Shown here one piece after another: positions 12,711 through 22,930 of a stretch of DNA of 64,000 nt (its first letter is position 1; every line of letters starts with the position of its first letter). The notes beneath the pieces were generated by a model that saw only the letters and a program-made list of their open reading frames with translations, did not search any database and was not told where the DNA came from. The translations under genes and the position numbers were made by a program. The stretch covers positions 37,360,001 through 37,424,000 of the forward strand of contig CM072812.1 in NCBI GenBank assembly GCA_037013495.1, written 5' to 3'. This DNA is from Hippophae tibetana (lineage: Eukaryota > Streptophyta > Magnoliopsida > Rosales > Elaeagnaceae).

Positions 12711-12890
12711 AATAAATGGAGTGCTTATAGGATGTAGAAAAATAAATGGAATGGTTAAAGGATGTAGAAAAATAAATGGAGTGGTTGAAGGATGTAGAAA
12801 AATAAATGGAGTGGTTGAAGATGTAGAAAAATAAATGGAGTGGTTTAAGGATGAAGAAAAATAAATGGAGTGGTTGAAGTATGTAAAAAA
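12711..12890. repeat. 30-bp tandem repeat, six copies
   Basis: Six head-to-tail copies of a 30-bp unit containing aaaaataaatggagtggtt and gaaggatgtag. Copies vary at a few positions and one is 1 bp shorter. It lies immediately upstream of an LTR-like promoter region, a position where LTR U3 enhancer repeats are common. Confidence 0.9.
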
Positions 12891-13200
12891 GAGAAGTGTG
12901 TAGAATGTGATAATATTTGCATGGTTAGAATTATTTCTTAGTTTTATATTTGTGTGATATAGATTTCATTGTGAGAACTATAAATAGCCTACCTTGCATT
13001 TGGTTTAATCATTCTACAAAAAATAAATAAGTTTTTGTATTCTTAGTTTGAGTGTGAGTTGAGAGCTTTATCTTTAAGTGTTTGTACTTCTCTTCAATTT
13101 GTAAGTTATCTTTGAAAGGTGTTATAACGTCTTTTATTATAGATATAATACAAGTAGTTTGTTTACTTATTTGCATCCAATATTAGTAAATTTAGAGTTA
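12890..13200 (+). repeat. Possible solo LTR with TATA box
   Basis: A TATA-like 'tataaata' at 12979-12986 is followed by about 200 bp resembling an R-U5 region. The upstream 30-bp tandem array would sit in U3. No TG/CA ends with a matching target duplication were found. The plus orientation is opposite to the neighbouring copia relic, so it is probably a separate insertion. Confidence 0.35.
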
Positions 13201-13286
13201 TGTATTTTAAATTTTACTCAACATATTTTGTAACCATACAACATATGATTAGAATGACCAGCTGATAAGTCTAGTAATCTTCTTTA

Positions 13287-13403
13287 TAGTTATTTTCTTT
13301 TAAGTTATCTATGCCATTGTCAACATGTTTGGGTTCATGTTTCATAAGTTCTTAGTTATTTCCTTTTAAGTTATCTATGCCATTGTAACAAGTTTGGGTT
13401 CAT
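13287..13403. repeat. 66-bp direct duplication
   Basis: Two copies of a 66-bp-period unit starting 'tagttattt', with shared cores 'ttttaagttatctatgccat' and 'gtttgggttcatg'. The copies begin at 13287 and 13353 and differ at few bases. Confidence 0.85.
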
Positions 13404-13892
13404 GGCCAAGTTGATCTTCTTGTTTTATAAGTTAGTATTGATGAAGAGAAAATACTCATTTATTTTCTATCCCCGTAATTTTTTATGTGTGACTTTAAAG
13501 CCTTGGGAGTCTTTCAATGGAGAATTAGTATCTTTAGACTACTTCAATTACTGTTTTGGTATCCATTTTTATCAATATTTTCAACTAAAATACATCAAAT
13601 GCCTCTATTTAGATTATTAATATAATTTTTTGTCAAAATTCAATAATAATCACAATAATTTGGGGTAGCTCAAAGCTACCAACTATTATTAAAAAAATTC
13701 AAAATGTGTATTAATAACTTAAATAAAAATATTTGATGTATACTTGCATGGATAAAAAAAATATTAAAATAAGAATAAAATCCAAAGGTACAACAAACTG
13801 TTTGTACATTCCAAGTAATGACACAAAACAATGAAAAGTATATGATGTCTTTGAATCCCATAAATATATCGTATAACTTTTATAGTTCAAAT

Positions 13893-14206
13893 TAGGGGTG
13901 TTCATAAGCTGGTCCGGACCAGACCGGACCAAACCGAACGGTTTTACTAATCAAACGATCCGGTCTGATTTGTATTAATTTTAAACCGTTCGAACCGGAC
14001 CGGACCGGTTTTATAATATATTAAAAATTTCACATTATTCTTCATTAAATTATAAAAAAATAGAATCAAACCGGGAACCAAACCGGACCAAACCGTTTTA
14101 TAAATCAAACGGTCCGGTCCAGTCCGGTCCGAGTAATATGAACGGTCCAGTTTGGTTAAATTTTTTATAGGAAAAACCGGACTGAACCGGACCATGGACA
14201 CCCCTA
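13893..14206. mobile_element. hAT-type MITE with perfect 8-bp target duplication
   Basis: A 314-bp non-coding element with terminal inverted repeats: taggggtgttcat on the left, and the complement of atggacacccct(a) on the right. Both subterminal regions are packed with ccggacc/ggtccgg words. It is flanked by identical 8-bp direct repeats, gttcaaat, at 13885-13892 and 14207-14214. The 8-bp duplication and taggggtg-type ends are hallmarks of hAT-derived MITEs. ORFs drawn across it are accidental. Confidence 0.9.
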
Positions 14207-14214
14207 GTTCAAAT

Positions 14215-15480
14215 GTTCCTTCGGTTGTCTATGTTCCCATGATGCATTAAGTATGGCTTTTATATCTTAATTTGTTCCCTGCTCTTTTATTTGTGTAATA
14301 ATATTTTTACTCCCTTTTTAGATGTAAAATAATATAAATCACAATATAGCATGTTATGATTTGAATTCATAAAATATTCCTTGAAATCTAAGCATCAAAA
14401 GTCGTGAATGAAGTGATGGAATCTAGCTTTCTTCTATTCATTTATCAGGACAGCTAGATGGAAGTTCAAATAGTTGCTTACACTAATGTAGGAATTTGTT
14501 TTTTGTTCACATCAATTTGCATTTTTCTATCTGTTCTTGCAGATTCCATCTTTCTGCTTTGAAATGGGACCTTGATAAGCATCAAGGCTCTTCACAGGTC
14601 TGTTTCTTGATCTTACATTTTTCAGTAGTCTTGACTCTTCTATGGCTTCTGCTTTTATGATTATCGTCCTTTTAATCAGTTCTCAGCTGCATGTATCTTT
14701 AGATTTTCAGTTTCAAGAAGTATTACCTTTTTGCCAACATTAAGATGGTCAGACCATATTATTGATTGTTAGACTGGATTTGTTTTTTAATAATTCAAAT
14801 GATAACCACCCATGAATTCTAAGTCACTATAACCTTACTATAAAAGCATGGCCAACATGGCTAGTTCTAAAAGGAAAAATATGTTGCATTTTGTATGTTT
14901 TTTCATGTTAGGATAAGGGACGGCAATGGTTTGATTTAGATCCAACCCGAACTGAACCAAATTTACTCACGGGGTAAATGAACTAAACTAGTTTTATACT
15001 TTTGGATATGCATGGTTCCATTAGGCTATTAGTCGCAGGTCGACAACCCAAATTGCTGACCCGTTTTGAGTCATAATTTAGTATAAAAATTGAAAAATAA
15101 ATAAAAATAAATACCAAAATAGTTGATATCTGACTCGATCTGTTACTTAAACTGAACCAAACTGGTATTTGAAAAAGATGTTAAACCGTTGTGTATTGAT
15201 CTCTGTATGGGTCTGAGTACTCAGTGGCTCTAAACTATTGGGTCAAATTGACATCTTTCGGAGGACATTTATAGGGCTTCATGTGAAACTCATATTAAAA
15301 TACTACTACCTTGGACATGTTGAACTTCTTTTTTGAAAAAGAGACTAGATGACAATTTAACATTTCAAATGTGGTGATGAAATGCTTATGACCGTTGCTG
15401 CTTTTTGGGTCTTAATTTGCCGACAAGAAATCTATGCTTGTTTGCAAACAATGGTCAAAGAGAACGCTATCTTTAATCCA
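14215..15480. other. Gene-like or MITE-like stretch, unresolved
   Basis: A less AT-rich stretch. At 14543-14597 a 55-nt segment is framed by 'ttcttgcag' and 'caggtctg', resembling an internal exon (reading about FHLSALKWDLDKH), but I cannot identify a gene. Between about 14930 and 15265, words such as 'gacggcaatgg', 'aaccaaa' and 'gggtcaaattgac' suggest another old MITE without definable ends. Confidence 0.3.
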
Positions 15481-15509
15481 TATCACTACTACAATACATA
15501 CATATAGTC

Positions 15510-15640
15510 TCAGACATTTAGTCTCGGTTTTTTAAAAACAGAAGCAATAAGGTTTTGCCCTCAATTTTTTTAAAAACGAGGTCATAGACATGCCTTATGA
15601 TCTCGGTTATTTAAAAACCAAGGTCATAGACATATTCTAT
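15510..15640. repeat. Left subterminal repeats of the CACTA element
   Basis: Three to four degenerate units with 'tctcggtt', 'ttaaaaac' and 'gaggtcatagacat' words, partly palindromic. Equivalent repeats in other CACTA elements are the binding sites of the element's own DNA-binding protein; that role is inferred here. Confidence 0.65.
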
Positions 15641-16230
15641 TAATTTATTCTCTTTTACACTAAACAACAAATTTCTTTTATCAAATTTTTTTTCTTTCCC
15701 TTTTCCCCTTTTCCCTCTTTTTTTCTTTTCCTTTTCCTTTTCCCCTTTCTCTTCTCTTTTATTTTCTATCCCAACGAGTACCTCTTATGCGTTATATTTC
15801 TCTGGCTCTCAACCCTCCAACTGCCTCATCCTTGGCCTCAAGTTCCCAAGCACCCCAATTCTCTTATCCCTTCTAGCTTCCTCATCCCCTCCAGCAAGTG
15901 TGAGGGCGAGCGCGAAAAATTTAGGGTATGGCAAGCTCAACAAATTTAGGGGTTGGCAAGTGCGAGAAAAATGATATAGATCTGAGAGAGCTAGAGAAAA
16001 CGCGCTGCAATTTGTCAAAATATTAGAGTGTGGGCGAAGAAAGATATGGATGGAATGGTGGAAAAATATGCCTATGTTCATGGTATGGAAATGACCAAGT
16101 GATTTGATACAAACTAGTAAGTATGTTTAACACTAAGTGATTGCCTCTCTTTACGTGGGTTTTTGTTTATGAATTTTAATTTCAACGAAAGTTATTTTTT
16201 ATTACAATAACAAGGTTAATGTATACATCT
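15640..16230. other. Pyrimidine-rich and GC-richer internal segment of the CACTA element
   Basis: A long polypyrimidine tract (about 15655-15775) is followed by a segment richer in G and C than its surroundings, with a minus-strand ORF of 90 codons. I do not recognise the protein. It may be another captured gene piece or 5' leader sequence. Confidence 0.3.
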
Positions 16231-16397
16231 TTAGGATCGTCTTGTGAGAACTATTGACCAATCAGATGCCATTTGAAGGAATGTCTAATTTACAGGCTGA
16301 TTATGCTACTGCATTTAAGGTGTGAATTGTTAATCTATTTTCTTTTCAAATTTGTTACGTCAGTATCATGTGGTTAATGTTCTAAAAATGTAGCAAG

Positions 16398-16785
16398 TGT
16401 TGGATATTTTCTCTCTTTGAGTTTTCTTATGCTCTCTCTGATTTTTTCTGATTTTTGCCTTTTTATTCAATGCATGAACTTCTCCCTATTTATAGATTAA
16501 GCAAGACTCTCTTTCCCTAAATTGTGCCATAATTTAAGCCTTAAATTAGGTCACTATCCCAAAAATACTTGGTAAGTTTGAGAGTTTTCTGTGAGTTTGT
16601 GGAAACACTTGAGATATATTATTAGTAAGGAAATCTGTATCTGTATTTTGTATATTTCCTACTTAGTTCAATAATATCTGCTGCCTCCTGTGGACCTAGG
16701 TGAATTGTTGAACCACGTAAATTCTGTGTCATTTTATCGCTTTGATATATTCATATACTGCCATTTATCGCTTCTACTCATAACA
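16398..16785 (+). repeat. 5' LTR of the copia element, with inverted internal segment
   Basis: 388 bp, TGTT...ATAACA. Positions 16405-16556 match the reverse complement of 21269-21421 in the 3' LTR. From about 16562 to the end the two LTRs align directly. About 45-60 bp found at the start of the 3' LTR is missing here. As a result the TATA box lies on the opposite strand in this copy. Confidence 0.85.
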
Positions 16786-16788
16786 AAT

Positions 16789-16801
16789 TGGTATCAAATC
16801 C
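16789..16801 (+). promoter_or_regulatory. Primer-binding site
   Basis: TGGTATCAAATCC, three bases after the 5' LTR. It matches the initiator methionine tRNA type of site apart from two or three changes. Confidence 0.8.
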
Positions 16802-17231
16802 AAACATAGCATTATTATATATCAAATTGAAGCTCTCAACGAGACAAATGCAAAGGTATAAGAATTTCTCAAATCAGAAGTCAGAATCACCGCCAAAATC
16901 CATTAGAGTGCTTCTGCCAGCAACTGAATCAACTCACTAAGTTGGACAGAGTCAACTCAATCACTAGTGATATTTGGACCGAGTTGGTCTTGTTTTCATC
17001 CATTTTTAGCTGAGTCGGACCTATTCCTAGCTAATTGGACCATTCTTGATTCAACTACGGACTCTGTTTTTTCAAATAAGGTATTAAATTTGGAAAAATA
17101 CTATTTTAAGTTATAAGTGCAAAATTTTTGTTATTTTATTTGTACTTATAGCTGATAAAAGAGAGATCGAAAAAGGTGAACAAGCTAACCTTAGATTTTC
17201 TAGCAAACCAAGTTGTTCTACTCGAAGAACT

Positions 17232-18183
17232 ATGTTGTCCAACGTAAAGGTTGAGGTGGAGAAATTCGACGGCACCAATAACTTTGGCATGTGGCAATGT
17301 GAAGTATTAGATATATTGTTTCGAGAAGGATCCAATATAGCCTTGGAGACCAGGCCAGGAGATTATTCAAATAAAGATTGGAATTATGTCAATCGACAAG
17401 CGTGTGACACAATTTGACTTTGCTTAGGAAAATATTAGAAGTACTTTGTCATGAAAGAGAATGCAGTCGCAGTTCTATGGAAGAAACTAGAGTACAAGTA
17501 CATGACAAAAAGTATTGAGAACAGACTCTACTTAAAGAAGAAACTTTTCCATTTCTAGTACAAGAAAGGTACCCCTATGATTGAGCAATTAGATAATTTC
17601 AATAAAATTTTGGCCGATCTACAAAATTTAGATGTTGAAATTATCGATGAAGATAAGGCTTTGTTGTTGCTGAATTCATTACCTGATAGCTATAAGCATT
17701 TAACCACAACCCTGTTATATGGAAAAGATAAGGTTAAGTTCATATATATTTCAAATGCTTTGGTAAATAATGAGTATCGAAAGAAGGATCAATATGATCA
17801 TATAGACTCGATATCAAATTCATTGACGACAGCCAGAGGTAGAACGAGCAACAAAAAATCTGGCGGATTAAATAATAGGGGGTGATCCAGATCAAAGTCT
17901 AGAGGAGAGTCATCTAGAAGACATCCTGTGAAGGATGTGTATGCCTATTGTCACCAGAAAGGGCACTGGAAGAAAGATTGCCCAAACAAGGACAAGTCAA
18001 ATGAAAATGTTGCACAAAAGATCGATGAAGATGAAGAATTAGCCTTTTCAATTTCATCATTAGAAACATACTCAGATAAGTGGATCCTTGATTCTGGATG
18101 TTCTTATCATATGTGTCCAAATAGACATTGGTTATGGGCAACGACAATACCTGTTAGACAAAAGGGATCGGAACAGTACGATT
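17232..18183 (+). pseudogene. Copia gag and protease region
   Basis: Gag begins at the ATG at 17232 (MLSNVKVEVEKFDGTNNF) and is readable in one frame with stops at about 17415, 17448, 17557 and 17883. It has the usual UBN2-type layout, including MIEQLDNFNKILADL. A zinc knuckle CX2CX4HX4C (YCHQKGHWKKDC) lies at 17944-17980. The protease active-site motif DSG (ILDSGCSYHMCPN) lies near 18090. Just after this the protease is truncated and the frame is lost at about 18150-18185. Gag would form the particle and the protease would process Gag-Pol; neither is functional here. Confidence 0.8.
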
Positions 18184-18419
18184 AAAGATGCACGATGGTA
18201 CAATCAGATGACTTACAAATGTAAGGTATATTCTTGACCTACAGAAAAACCTCATTTCTTTAGGTGTTCTAGATTCTGATGGTTACAAGGTAACATTGGA
18301 AAATAGAGTCTTGAAAGTTGTACGGGGTGCATTTGTAGCGATGAAGTGTACTCGGAAGGTGAACTTGTATTTTTTAGATGAGAGTACAATTACATGAAGA
18401 GCAGCTGTCTCAACTAATT

Positions 18420-19280
18420 ATGAAGAAAATACAAATGATTCTTCCCGCCTATGGCACACGAGATTAGGGCATGTCGGTGAAAAGGCTTTGCAAGGCTTAA
18501 TGAAGCAAGGTCTTTTGAAAGGTGCCAAGACTGAAAAGTTTGATTTCTACGAGCATTGTGTAATGGGAAAACAAGGCACTCTCATTCATCGTACTAAGGG
18601 ATCTCTTGATTATATTCACACGGATGTCTAGGGACCTTCCAAGAATGCTTCACTTGGAGGTAAACATTGGTTTGTGAATTTTATTGATGATTTCTCTAGA
18701 TATGTCTCGATATACACCATGAGTCACAAAAATGAAGTTCTAGATATCTTTCTTAAATGGAAGAAAATGATCGAGATTCAGACAAGCAAAAAAATTAAGA
18801 GGCTCAGATATGATAATGGTGGTGAGTACAAATCAGATCCCTTCTTCAAAGTTTGTCAAGATGAACGGATAATCAGAAATTTTTTAGTTCCTCGTACACC
18901 ACAACAGAATGGAGTTGTAGAAAGAATGAATCATACTTTGGTTGAGAAAGTTTGATGTATGCTATCTCAATCCAAATTAAGCAAGGCATTTTGGGCTGAG
19001 GCTTTGTCATATGTAACTCATATAGTCAACAAACTTCCTACGAATGCATTAGATGGGAAAAATCCTAAAGAGGTATGGTCTGGATAACTTACTTCTAATT
19101 ATGATTCATTGCAAATATTTAGATGTCCTTCATATTTTCATGTTAGTGAATCCAAACTAGATCCTAGAGCAAAGAAAACTATTTTCTTGGGCTTTAAGGA
19201 AGGAGTTAAAGGATTTTGAATTTGGTATGGTGAATCCAAGAAGATCGTCTTAAGCCGAGATGTCACATTTGACGAGTCGG
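18420..19280 (+). pseudogene. Copia integrase
   Basis: A GAG-pre-integrase motif (LWHTRLGH) near 18450 precedes the DDE core. First Asp is in HTDV at about 18622, second in YDNGGEY near 18810, and the Glu in NGVVERMN near 18910. The core is followed by the FWAEAL and IFRCPSYFHV-type C-terminal region, then VLSRDVTFDE near 19250. Stops at 18629, 18953 and in the C-terminal part interrupt it. The three catalytic acidic residues are still encoded. Confidence 0.85.
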
Positions 19281-19282
19281 TT

Positions 19283-20390
19283 ATGTTGAGACAGAAAAAT
19301 TCAAAGAAAGAGAATGAAAGTCAAAATAGTTTTTCTAAGATGATGCTTGAGACTTCGGAAGTTACAGAAAAGATTGCATCGACTACCGATCGTGGTGAAG
19401 ATGAAATTGATGATCAAGAAGATATCTCAATTGAGGTGGAGTTTCTCTCACCATCACCACCGATCAATCAACAGCCAAAATCTATTGCCAGTACTCGACC
19501 GAGAAGGGAGATTAGGAAGCCTACCAGATACACAAATATGGTAACATTCACACTTCCAGTAATTGATGATGATGTCCCATGCACTTACAGAGAAGTCGTG
19601 CAGAGAGTTGATAGTATGAAGTGGAATATGGCAATGGATGAAGAAATGAAGTCTCTACACCAGAACTAGACTTGGGAATTGGTTCAACTTCCTAAAGCAA
19701 AGAAAACTATTGGCTACAAATGGGTCTATGCAAAGAAGGAAGGTGTTCCTAGTAAAGACAACATCAGATACAAAGCCAGATTTGTAGCAAAAGGCTATGG
19801 TCAAAAAGAAGGAATAGACTACAATGAGGTATTCTCACCTGTTGTTAAGCATTCATCTATTCAGATACTATTGACTTTGGTAGCACAGTTTGATCTCGAG
19901 TTAGCTCAACTCGATGTCAAAACATCTTTTCTCCATGGTACTTTGAACGAAGAGATCTACATGTCTCAATTAGATGGCTTCAAAGTTCCAAGACGAGAGA
20001 ATTGGGCTTGCAAGCTGAGCAAGTCAATTTACGGTTTGAAGTAATCACCACGACAGTAGTATAAACTCTTTGATAGCTTCATCAGAGAGCAGAAGTACAC
20101 ACACAGTTAGTTTGATCACTGTGTAGACTTTCGGAAACTCCAAGACGGTACCTTCATTTATTTTCTCTTATATGTTGATGATATGTTGATTGCATCTAAG
20201 AGCAAGGTGGAGATTGACAGATTGAAGGCTTTGTTGAGTTCAAAATTTGAAATGAAAGATCTTGGAGAAGCTAAGAAAATTCTTTGGATGGAAATCACAA
20301 GAGATAGAGTTGCAAGCATAATCTGTCTGACACAGACTTAGTATCTGAAGAAAGTACTACAAAGGTTTGACATTGATGAAAAAACCAAAC
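19283..20390 (+). pseudogene. Copia reverse transcriptase
   Basis: A linker rich in acidic residues (19283-19560) leads into reverse transcriptase. Visible segments are GYKWVYAKKEG near 19712, RYKARFVAKGYGQKEGIDYNEVFSPV at about 19770-19840, LDVKTSFLHGTLNEEIYM near 19912, and the YVDD catalytic motif at 20171-20182. Stops follow at about 19667, 20042, 20058, 20107 and 20339. All domain motifs are well conserved, so decay is by point mutation and not by rearrangement. Confidence 0.85.
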
Positions 20391-20394
20391 CAGT

Positions 20395-21112
20395 AAGTAC
20401 ACCGTTTGCTCCTCACTTTCAGTTGAATGCATTGATGTCACCTAGCACTACCGATGAGAAGAAGCAAATGGAACGTGCTCCATATGCAAATTCCATTGGT
20501 GCCTTGATGTCTGCAATGGTTTGCACCATACCTGATATTTCCCACGTTATTAGTAAGGTGAGTCGGTACATGCATAATCCGGGTAAAGGACACTGGCAAG
20601 TAGTGAAGTGGATTATACGGTACATCTATGGTACTATGGATATTGGTTTGAAGTTTGAGAGAGACAAGACTGAAGGCAAACACTTAGTCGGATATGTGGA
20701 TTTCGACTATACTCGAGATTTTGATAGGCGTCAATCTACAACTGGTTATGTGTTCACAATCGCAAGATGACCAGTTTGTTGGAGATCAACATTGTAGTCA
20801 ACTGTAGCTTTGTCTACTATAGAGGCAGATTATATGGTTGTAACAGAAGCATTCAAAAAAGCTATTTGGCTTCTCGAGTTGACCAAGGATTTTGGGATTG
20901 TTTAGAAGAACGTGGAGGTTTTCTACGACAACCAAAGTGCCATTTGTTTGGCAAAGAGCCAAGTTCATCATGGTCACACCAAGCACATCGATGTTCGATT
21001 TCATTTTGTTCGGGAAATTGTCGATAAAGGGAATCTTATACTCCAGAAAGTTGAAACTACAGATAACCTTGCATATATGTTTATAAAGGTGGTTACATGG
21101 ATCAAGTTTTAA
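20395..21112 (+). pseudogene. Copia RNase H and C-terminus
   Basis: The connection domain (YANSIGALMSAMVCTIPDI, then SRYMHNPGKGHW) is followed by RNase H with GYVDFDYTRD and RRQSTTGYVF near 20690-20755. After a stop at 20768 the last part is readable: YDNQSAICLAKS and HTKHIDVRFHFVRE near 20920-21020. It ends before the polypurine tract at 21194. Confidence 0.8.
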
Positions 21113-21193
21113 CACTGATTAAACTTGATCAACATCTCTCGAGCTTAGAGTGCCTAGGGCACATTTGGAGGCAATGTTATGAACTTTTTTGCC

Positions 21194-21203
21194 AAGGTGG
21201 AGA
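21194..21203 (+). promoter_or_regulatory. Polypurine tract
   Basis: AAGGTGGAGA, one base before the 3' LTR; the normal position for priming plus-strand DNA synthesis. Confidence 0.75.
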
Positions 21204-21204
21204 T

Positions 21205-21641
21205 TGTTAAATATTGGCTCTAAAAGTAACAAATTAGTGACATAATTTAGAGCATGATTTAAGGAAATTAGTGGCCTAATTTAAGGCTTAAATTATGGCA
21301 CAATTTAGGGAAAGGGAGCCTTGTTTCATCTATAAATAGGGAAGAGTTCATGCATTGAATAACAAGGAAAAAATAAAAATAAAATCAAAGAGAGCATAAG
21401 TAAACTCAAAGAGAGAAAATACTTGGTGAATTTGAGAGTTTTCTATGAATTTGGGGAAACACTTCAGAGATATTATTAGTGAGGAAATATGTATCTGTAT
21501 TATGTATATTTTCTACTCAGTTCAATAATATCGACTGCCTTCCGTGGACCTAGGAAAATTGCCAAACCACATAAATTATGTGTGTCCTTTTATCGTTTTG
21601 ATATATTCATATACCGTCATTTATCGCTTCTGCTCATAACA
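21205..21641 (+). repeat. 3' LTR of the copia element
   Basis: 437 bp, TGTT...ATAACA. It holds the promoter in the normal orientation, with a TATA box 'tataaata' at 21331-21338. It is the reference for the rearranged 5' LTR. Confidence 0.85.
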
Positions 21642-22599
21642 GTAAGAACTATCCATTCTTCCAGGGGATATATATCACATGATCTTGCATTTATCATGCA
21701 ATCATGTTGGGTTGAGGACCCTAACTTGTGTCCTAGTTTCAGCTAGATCATCTGCATGCTCAACAGTTTGGGATAAGCACGAGTCAGATTCATGCTCAAG
21801 GACCTGTAGAAGTTAAGGGATTGTTAACAACTCGATGGTACTAACCACCGATCTCTCTTTTATACATACATTTGAAGACTTGAAAATCTACATGCTCTGA
21901 ATTCCAATTACTTAGGTTTTAATAAGACTTTCAAGTTTGTTATCTCTGTGTTTTTTTTATTAATATTGCAAACCATCGATGTGATACAAGTGTCCAGTTT
22001 ATTGTTGAATTGCAACAATGAGTGTCTTAGAAAGCTACAAGTAAAAATTCACAAAACCAAAAGCATTTGTCATTTATAGATGGGAGTAGGATAACAAAGA
22101 ACATCTTTCCAGTATGGTGAGTTATATGGAATTGGTTGGAATCTAGTGGAGGGTTTTATGTTTGCTTGGAAAAATTGATGTCATTGAATTTATAGTGATG
22201 ATCATATTCATATAATCAATTATTCTTGTATTAGAGAAAATTGTGCAACACTACCTACGACTTTGTATTTTATGTGAATAATAAAAGGTTATATAGCAAG
22301 CACAATCAATATTGCCTTCTTACTTGTAATCCCAGGATCCTTCGAGGAAATGGACAGGCTTGATAGTAAATCATTCCCAAGCTCGGCTTGATAGCAAATC
22401 ATCATATCCTTTTAATTCATTCCTTATAAGTGATTCTAATGGAGTTCTTCATCCTCCATTTGTAATAGTAAAAAGTCATTTTGTAATAGTAAGGTTATTA
22501 TTCATACTCATTATAAATATTAAAATTAACGAGTTAGGTTTTATTATGTTTTAGTGTATAAAATCTCAAATTTAATTACACTTTTAATTTTAATATAAT

Positions 22600-22915
22600 G
22601 GCCATAAGGTACGTCTAAGGCCTCGGTTATGTAAAACATTAAGGCTATAGACATACCCTATGACCTCAGTTATTGAAAAACCGAGGTCATAGACATACCT
22701 TATGACCTTAGTTATTGAAAAACCGAGGTCATAGACATACCCTATGGCCTCGGTTATGTAAAAACCGCAGCAATATACATACCCTATGATCTCGATTATT
22801 AAAAAACTGAAACCATAGGTAACACTCTATGGTCTCTCTCACTTAGGCCTCGGTTCTTATAACCGTGATCATAGACCTATGATCATGATTAAAAAAAGAG
22901 ATCATATATATTCTT
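22600..22915. repeat. Right subterminal repeats of the CACTA element
   Basis: Five or more tandem units of about 45-50 bp: 'cctcggttatgtaaaa', 'aaaaaccgaggtcatagaca', 'taccctatg'. Each unit is itself partly palindromic, so it reads similarly on both strands. The last copy ends about 10-20 bp before the terminal inverted repeat. Confidence 0.8.
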
Positions 22916-22930
22916 TTTGTAGTAGTATAT

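Larger units (their letters stand above)
16398..21641 (+). mobile_element. Ty1/copia retrotransposon, full structure, inactive
   Basis: A 5.2-kb element with 5' LTR (16398-16785), primer-binding site, gag-pol, polypurine tract and 3' LTR (21205-21641). Both LTRs begin TGTT and end ATAACA. The target duplication is GCAAG (16393-16397) against GTAAG (21642-21646), one C-to-T change. Gag and protease read in one frame. Integrase onward reads in another after damage near 18150-18190. Domain order is gag, zinc knuckle, protease, integrase, RT, RNase H, as in Ty1/copia. Nearly every stop lies at a Gln, Arg or Trp codon position of the family. The 5' LTR carries an internal inversion of its promoter segment. 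Confidence 0.9.
16235..21765 (+). pseudogene. Captured protein-kinase fragment, interrupted by copia
   Basis: Two exon pieces of a plant Raf-like/ATN1-type kinase C-lobe. Exon A (16235-16319) follows a 'tttag' acceptor and encodes IVL-stop-ELLTNQMPFEGMSNLQ, then ends AFK before a GT donor. A 74-nt intron (16320-16393) ends in 'tgtag'. Exon B starts CAAG at 16394, is cut after four bases by the copia element, and resumes at 21643. It then encodes a DLAFIMQSCWVEDPNL region followed by SFS-stop-IICMLNS. Damage includes Trp-to-stop in exon A, Gln-to-stop at 21643, a 2-bp insertion near 21672 and a Gln-to-stop. The N-lobe and catalytic loop are absent. Family assignment rests on the conserved GMSNLQ and SCWVEDP motifs. 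Confidence 0.75.
15484..22927. mobile_element. CACTA-type transposon carrying a kinase fragment and a nested copia element
   Basis: The left end reads CACTACTACAATACAT. The right end is the inverse complement ...TTTTTGTAGTAGTA, with the last base changed from G. Flanking 3-bp direct repeats TAT lie at 15481-15483 and 22928-22930, the duplication size of CACTA elements. Inside both ends are clustered subterminal repeats of a palindromic type around 'cctcggtt...aaccgagg' and 'catagacataccctatg'. No transposase is visible, so it would be non-autonomous. Without the nested copia the element would be about 2.2 kb. It contains a spliced-gene fragment of a plant kinase, as in Pack-type elements. Confidence 0.75.

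Noticed and set aside
13711..14201. ORFs across the MITE and its left flank
   Set aside because: They read through non-coding inverted-repeat sequence and show no protein similarity.
15809..16081. 90-codon minus-strand ORF
   Set aside because: No recognised domain. It overlaps non-coding internal sequence of the CACTA element, so openness alone is weak evidence.
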